A stretch of 8,001 bases of DNA, from NCBI GenBank assembly GCA_002336985.1, contig DDFE01000110.1, positions 3,031 to 11,031 on the forward strand. Direction: 5' to 3'. Below are positions 6,257-8,001 of this stretch, one piece after another. The stretch comes from Sphingomonadales bacterium UBA1936. Its GTDB lineage: Bacteria; Pseudomonadota; Alphaproteobacteria; Sphingomonadales; Sphingomonadaceae. Made by a program: the position numbers and the translations under genes. The stretch's first letter is position 1, and every line of letters begins with the position of its first letter. Under the pieces are notes generated by a model. That model was not told the DNA's origin, did no database searches, and saw only the letters and a list, made by a program, of their open reading frames with translations.

Positions 6257-7018
6257 CTATTTCTGCGCTTTTCGCGACCGCGGCAGCGTCGCACGTTCGA
6301 GGCGATCGAACCCGTGCGTGATGATGGCCCGCATGGCTTGGCCTGCAGCGGCACCGTCGCCCGCCTCGATCGCATCGACGATGTTCGCATGTCCGCGCAC
6401 ACTTTCATCATGGACATCCGCCTCGCGCACCGGCGAACTCAGCCGGAACGATGCGAGCAATGCGGTTTCGATGACGGCTGCGAGCGAACGCATCAGTACG
6501 TTGCCTGACGCCTGGCCAATCGCCTTGTGGAAATCGAGATCGGCGTCGGCAAAGTCGCTGGCGCTCCCGGTCGCTTCGGACATACGCGCGACACACGCGC
6601 GCATTTCGCCGATATCCTTTGCCGTCGCATGCTCCGCAGCCGCCTCGGCCGCTGCAGGCTCGATCGCCATCCGGATCGCCGCCACGTCGCGGACAAAACT
6701 GGCATCGAACCCCTGTGCGACTTTCCATGCCAGGATGTCGGCGTCGAAGAAATTCCAGTACGCGTTATCGAGAACGACCGTGCCTACGCGCGTGCGCGAC
6801 ACGATGAGTCCTTTTGCGGTCAGCGTTTTGAACGCTTCACGTAAAACGGTGCGTGAAACACCGAAACGAGCCAGCATCTCGGCTTCCGAAGGTAATTTGG
6901 CCCCGGGGGGATAAACGCCCGCCAGGATATCGCCGCCTATCGCACGCGCGACCTGGTCGGCATTCGAAAGTGTCGTATCCGTAAACCGGCTGAAATTGGG
7001 GCGCGACTGCATCGTCAT
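6257..7018 (-). CDS. GntR-family (FadR/FCD subfamily) transcriptional regulator, DgoR-like
   Basis: 253 residues. ATG at 7018 is chosen because GGAGG lies 6 bases upstream; an in-frame ATG at 7081 would add 21 unlikely residues. The N-terminal winged helix-turn-helix (about 18-83) contains the GntR signature PPGAKLPSEAEMLARFGVSR followed by TVLREAFKTLTAKGLI. The linker YWNFFDADILAWKV (88-101) resembles the matching stretch of the E. coli D-galactonate repressor DgoR. The C-terminal FCD domain (about 110-240) has the expected metal ligands D160, H164, H210 and H235. This group usually represses sugar-acid catabolism and is released by an aldonate, a keto-acid or a phosphorylated intermediate. 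It lies directly upstream of the operon in the same direction (83-base gap) and divergent from the secreted GH42 gene, so both are likely targets and autoregulation is plausible. The effector is not known. Confidence 0.92.
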   Translation of the reverse strand: MTMQSRPNFSRFTDTTLSNADQVARAIGGDILAGVYPPGAKLPSEAEMLARFGVSRTVLREAFKTLTAKGLIVSRTRVGTVVLDNAYWNFFDADILAWKVAQGFDASFVRDVAAIRMAIEPAAAEAAAEHATAKDIGEMRACVARMSEATGSASDFADADLDFHKAIGQASGNVLMRSLAAVIETALLASFRLSSPVREADVHDESVRGHANIVDAIEAGDGAAAGQAMRAIITHGFDRLERATLPRSRKAQK

Positions 7019-7024
7019 TCTTTT

Positions 7025-7029
7025 CCTCC
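7025..7029 (-). promoter_or_regulatory. Ribosome binding site of the gntR-type gene
   Basis: GGAGG on the minus strand sits 6 bases before the ATG at 7018. It decides this start against the upstream ATG at 7081. Confidence 0.7.
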
Positions 7030-7095
7030 GATCGCCCGGCGCGGGATGTTCCGATCGGGTTGGCGTCTTACCCCCGACCATAACGGCTCATGCTC

Positions 7096-7107
7096 GTTGC
7101 AGGCAAC
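7096..7107. promoter_or_regulatory. Inverted repeat GTTGC-AG-GCAAC in the divergent control region
   Basis: Two perfect 5-bp arms separated by 2 bases lie between the regulator gene and the secreted GH42 gene. On the minus strand the dyad overlaps TTGCCT (7106-7101), a possible -35 for the regulator gene paired with TATGGT (7082-7077) at 18 bases. It could be an autoregulatory operator. The sequence is unlike the AT-rich shared motif, so it may serve a different protein or be chance. Confidence 0.3.
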
Positions 7108-7136
7108 CCGCCTGCTCCCGACGAACAATCCTCTCC

Positions 7137-7166
7137 TTGATACGCAAACCTATATAAGCATATCAT
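7137..7166 (+). promoter_or_regulatory. Candidate promoter of the secreted GH42 gene
   Basis: TTGATA (7137-7142) and TATCAT (7161-7166) are separated by 18 bases, and each differs from the sigma-70 consensus at one position. Transcription would start near 7173, giving a short leader of about 17 bases that contains the ribosome binding site at 7180-7186. Confidence 0.5.
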
Positions 7167-7172
7167 AAGATC
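7154..7172 (+). promoter_or_regulatory. Shared promoter motif, copy 2 (GH42 side)
   Basis: ATAAGCATATCATAAGATC matches the operon-side element (minus strand, 6242-6224) at 14 of 19 positions and overlaps the -10 hexamer. ATAAG occurs three times here, at 7154-7158, 7165-7169 and 7174-7178, so a repeated-site reading is also possible. Binding here would block the promoter. Confidence 0.35.
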
Positions 7173-7189
7173 AATAAGTGAGAGGGTGG

Positions 7190-8001
7190 ATGACGATACG
7201 CGCATTTTCGATGGCACTTGTGGCAGTCGTCATGACGGGCAGCGTTACAACGGCAAGTGCGGAGCCGTCCGCACCTTTCCCGCAGCGTGCCACCGCTTTC
7301 CCCGACAGGCCGGCAATCGCTGTCGGAGTCGCTTGGTATCCAGAGCAATGGCCAGAAGCGCGCTGGCAAACCGACCTCGCCATGATGCGCGCGACGGGTT
7401 TCAACACAGTACGCATCGGCGAATTCGCCTGGAGCCGGATGCAGCCTGCGGAGAACCGGTTCGACTTCGAATGGCTCGATCGCGCGATCTCTGCGGCCCA
7501 GGCGCAGGGCATGATGGTCGTGCTGGGAACGCCGACCGCCGCCCCTCCCGCCTGGATGACGAGCAAATATCCGGACGTGCTGCGGATCGACGAAGACGGC
7601 ACACGCGCTCGGCACGGCGCGCGCCGACAGTTTTCCTTCGCCAGCCAGCGGTATCGCGAATTCAGCCGGACGATCGCCGTTGAGATGGCCAGGCGTTACG
7701 GCCACCATCCCGCGGTCGTCGGCTGGCAGATCGACAATGAAATCGGGCCGCCGTCGTTCGATGACGAATCCGTCGCCGCATGGCACCGATTTCTGGAAAA
7801 GCGCTACGGCACGATCGACGAACTCAACCGCCGCTGGACGACCGAATATTGGAGCCAGCACTACAACGATTTCGGCCAGGTTCCATTGCGCGCGACCGGG
7901 CAGCAGAACCCCGGCCTGTTGCTGGATTTCAAGCATTTCACGACAGCAACCTGGACCGACTATGTCCAGACTCAGACATCGGCGATCCGCCCGCTGATCG
8001 A
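7190..8001 (+). CDS. Secreted GH42 beta-galactosidase, N-terminal part (3' end outside window)
   Basis: ATG at 7190 opens a frame that is uninterrupted to the window end (270 codons plus two bases). GAGAGGG at 7180-7186 serves as ribosome binding site. Residues 1-24 form a Sec signal peptide: a basic start, a hydrophobic core (ALVAVVMTG) and the cleavage motif ASA (22-24). The mature part is the GH42 barrel: VAWYPEQWPE (47-56), the strand FNTVRIGEFAWSRMQP (71-86), GTPTAAPPAW (113-122) and the acid/base motif WQIDNEIG (179-186), with N183 and E184 as the expected asparagine/general-acid pair. The nucleophile Glu and the trimerisation domain lie beyond the window. The product should act in the periplasm or outside the cell on beta-galactosides, possibly arabinogalactan- or pectin-derived. 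It is divergent from the repressor gene and probably co-regulated with the minus-strand operon. It is a different gene from the one at the left edge. Confidence 0.92.
   Translation, partial: MTIRAFSMALVAVVMTGSVTTASAEPSAPFPQRATAFPDRPAIAVGVAWYPEQWPEARWQTDLAMMRATGFNTVRIGEFAWSRMQPAENRFDFEWLDRAISAAQAQGMMVVLGTPTAAPPAWMTSKYPDVLRIDEDGTRARHGARRQFSFASQRYREFSRTIAVEMARRYGHHPAVVGWQIDNEIGPPSFDDESVAAWHRFLEKRYGTIDELNRRWTTEYWSQHYNDFGQVPLRATGQQNPGLLLDFKHFTTATWTDYVQTQTSAIRPLI

Noticed and set aside
7019..7081. Earlier ATG for the GntR-type regulator
   Set aside because: GGAGG at ideal distance marks the ATG at 7018, and the extension does not look like family sequence.
7186..7683. Plus-strand open frame starting with GTG at 7186
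   Set aside because: It is an out-of-frame shadow of the GH42 gene starting at 7190; its translation has no GH42 motif.
7163..7936. 257-codon minus-strand open frame opposite the right-hand GH42 gene
   Set aside because: The plus strand encodes an unmistakable signal peptide and GH42 barrel here; the opposite frame shows no domain.

Overview
The window looks like a chromosomal carbohydrate-utilisation locus of a GC-rich alphaproteobacterium, most likely a sphingomonad (Sphingomonas/Novosphingobium type). This rests on the GC-rich codon use, tightly overlapped operon genes, a Tat-exported GH127 enzyme and the mix of secreted plant-polysaccharide hydrolases. The assignment is an inference from gene content and composition, not from a marker gene. 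No rRNA, tRNA, CRISPR array, insertion sequence or phage gene is visible.

Layout. (1) 1-1029, plus strand: C-terminal half of a GH42 beta-galactosidase, cut by the window edge. (2) 1026-6173, minus strand: a four-gene operon, read right to left: a Tat-exported GH127 (DUF1680) glycoside hydrolase, a short-chain dehydrogenase/reductase (SDR), a RuBisCO-like protein (RLP) and a DUF1537/four-carbon acid sugar kinase. All three internal junctions overlap by 1 to 4 bases. (3) 6174-6256: an 83-base AT-rich operon promoter region. (4) 6257-7018, minus strand: a GntR/FadR-family (FCD domain) repressor of the sugar-acid-sensing kind. (5) 7019-7189: the divergent control region. (6) 7190 to the window end, plus strand: the N-terminal 270 residues of a second, secreted GH42 beta-galactosidase.

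How the genes may work together. GH42 and GH127 enzymes would trim a plant-derived oligosaccharide outside the cytoplasm. The released sugar or sugar acid would be oxidised by the SDR, phosphorylated by the kinase, and the resulting 3-oxo acid phosphate decarboxylated or cleaved by the RLP. Pairing a DUF1537 kinase with an RLP is the hallmark of the final steps of D-apionate breakdown (OiaK with OiaX or OiaT). The other characteristic enzymes of that route (ApsD, ApnL, ApnO) are absent here, and an SDR and a GH127 hydrolase sit in the operon instead. The locus is therefore best read as a variant, possibly undescribed, RLP-dependent pathway for a branched or carboxylated sugar such as apiose or aceric acid. 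The repressor probably senses an acid intermediate. A 14/19 sequence match between the operon promoter and the GH42 promoter suggests that both are under one regulator.
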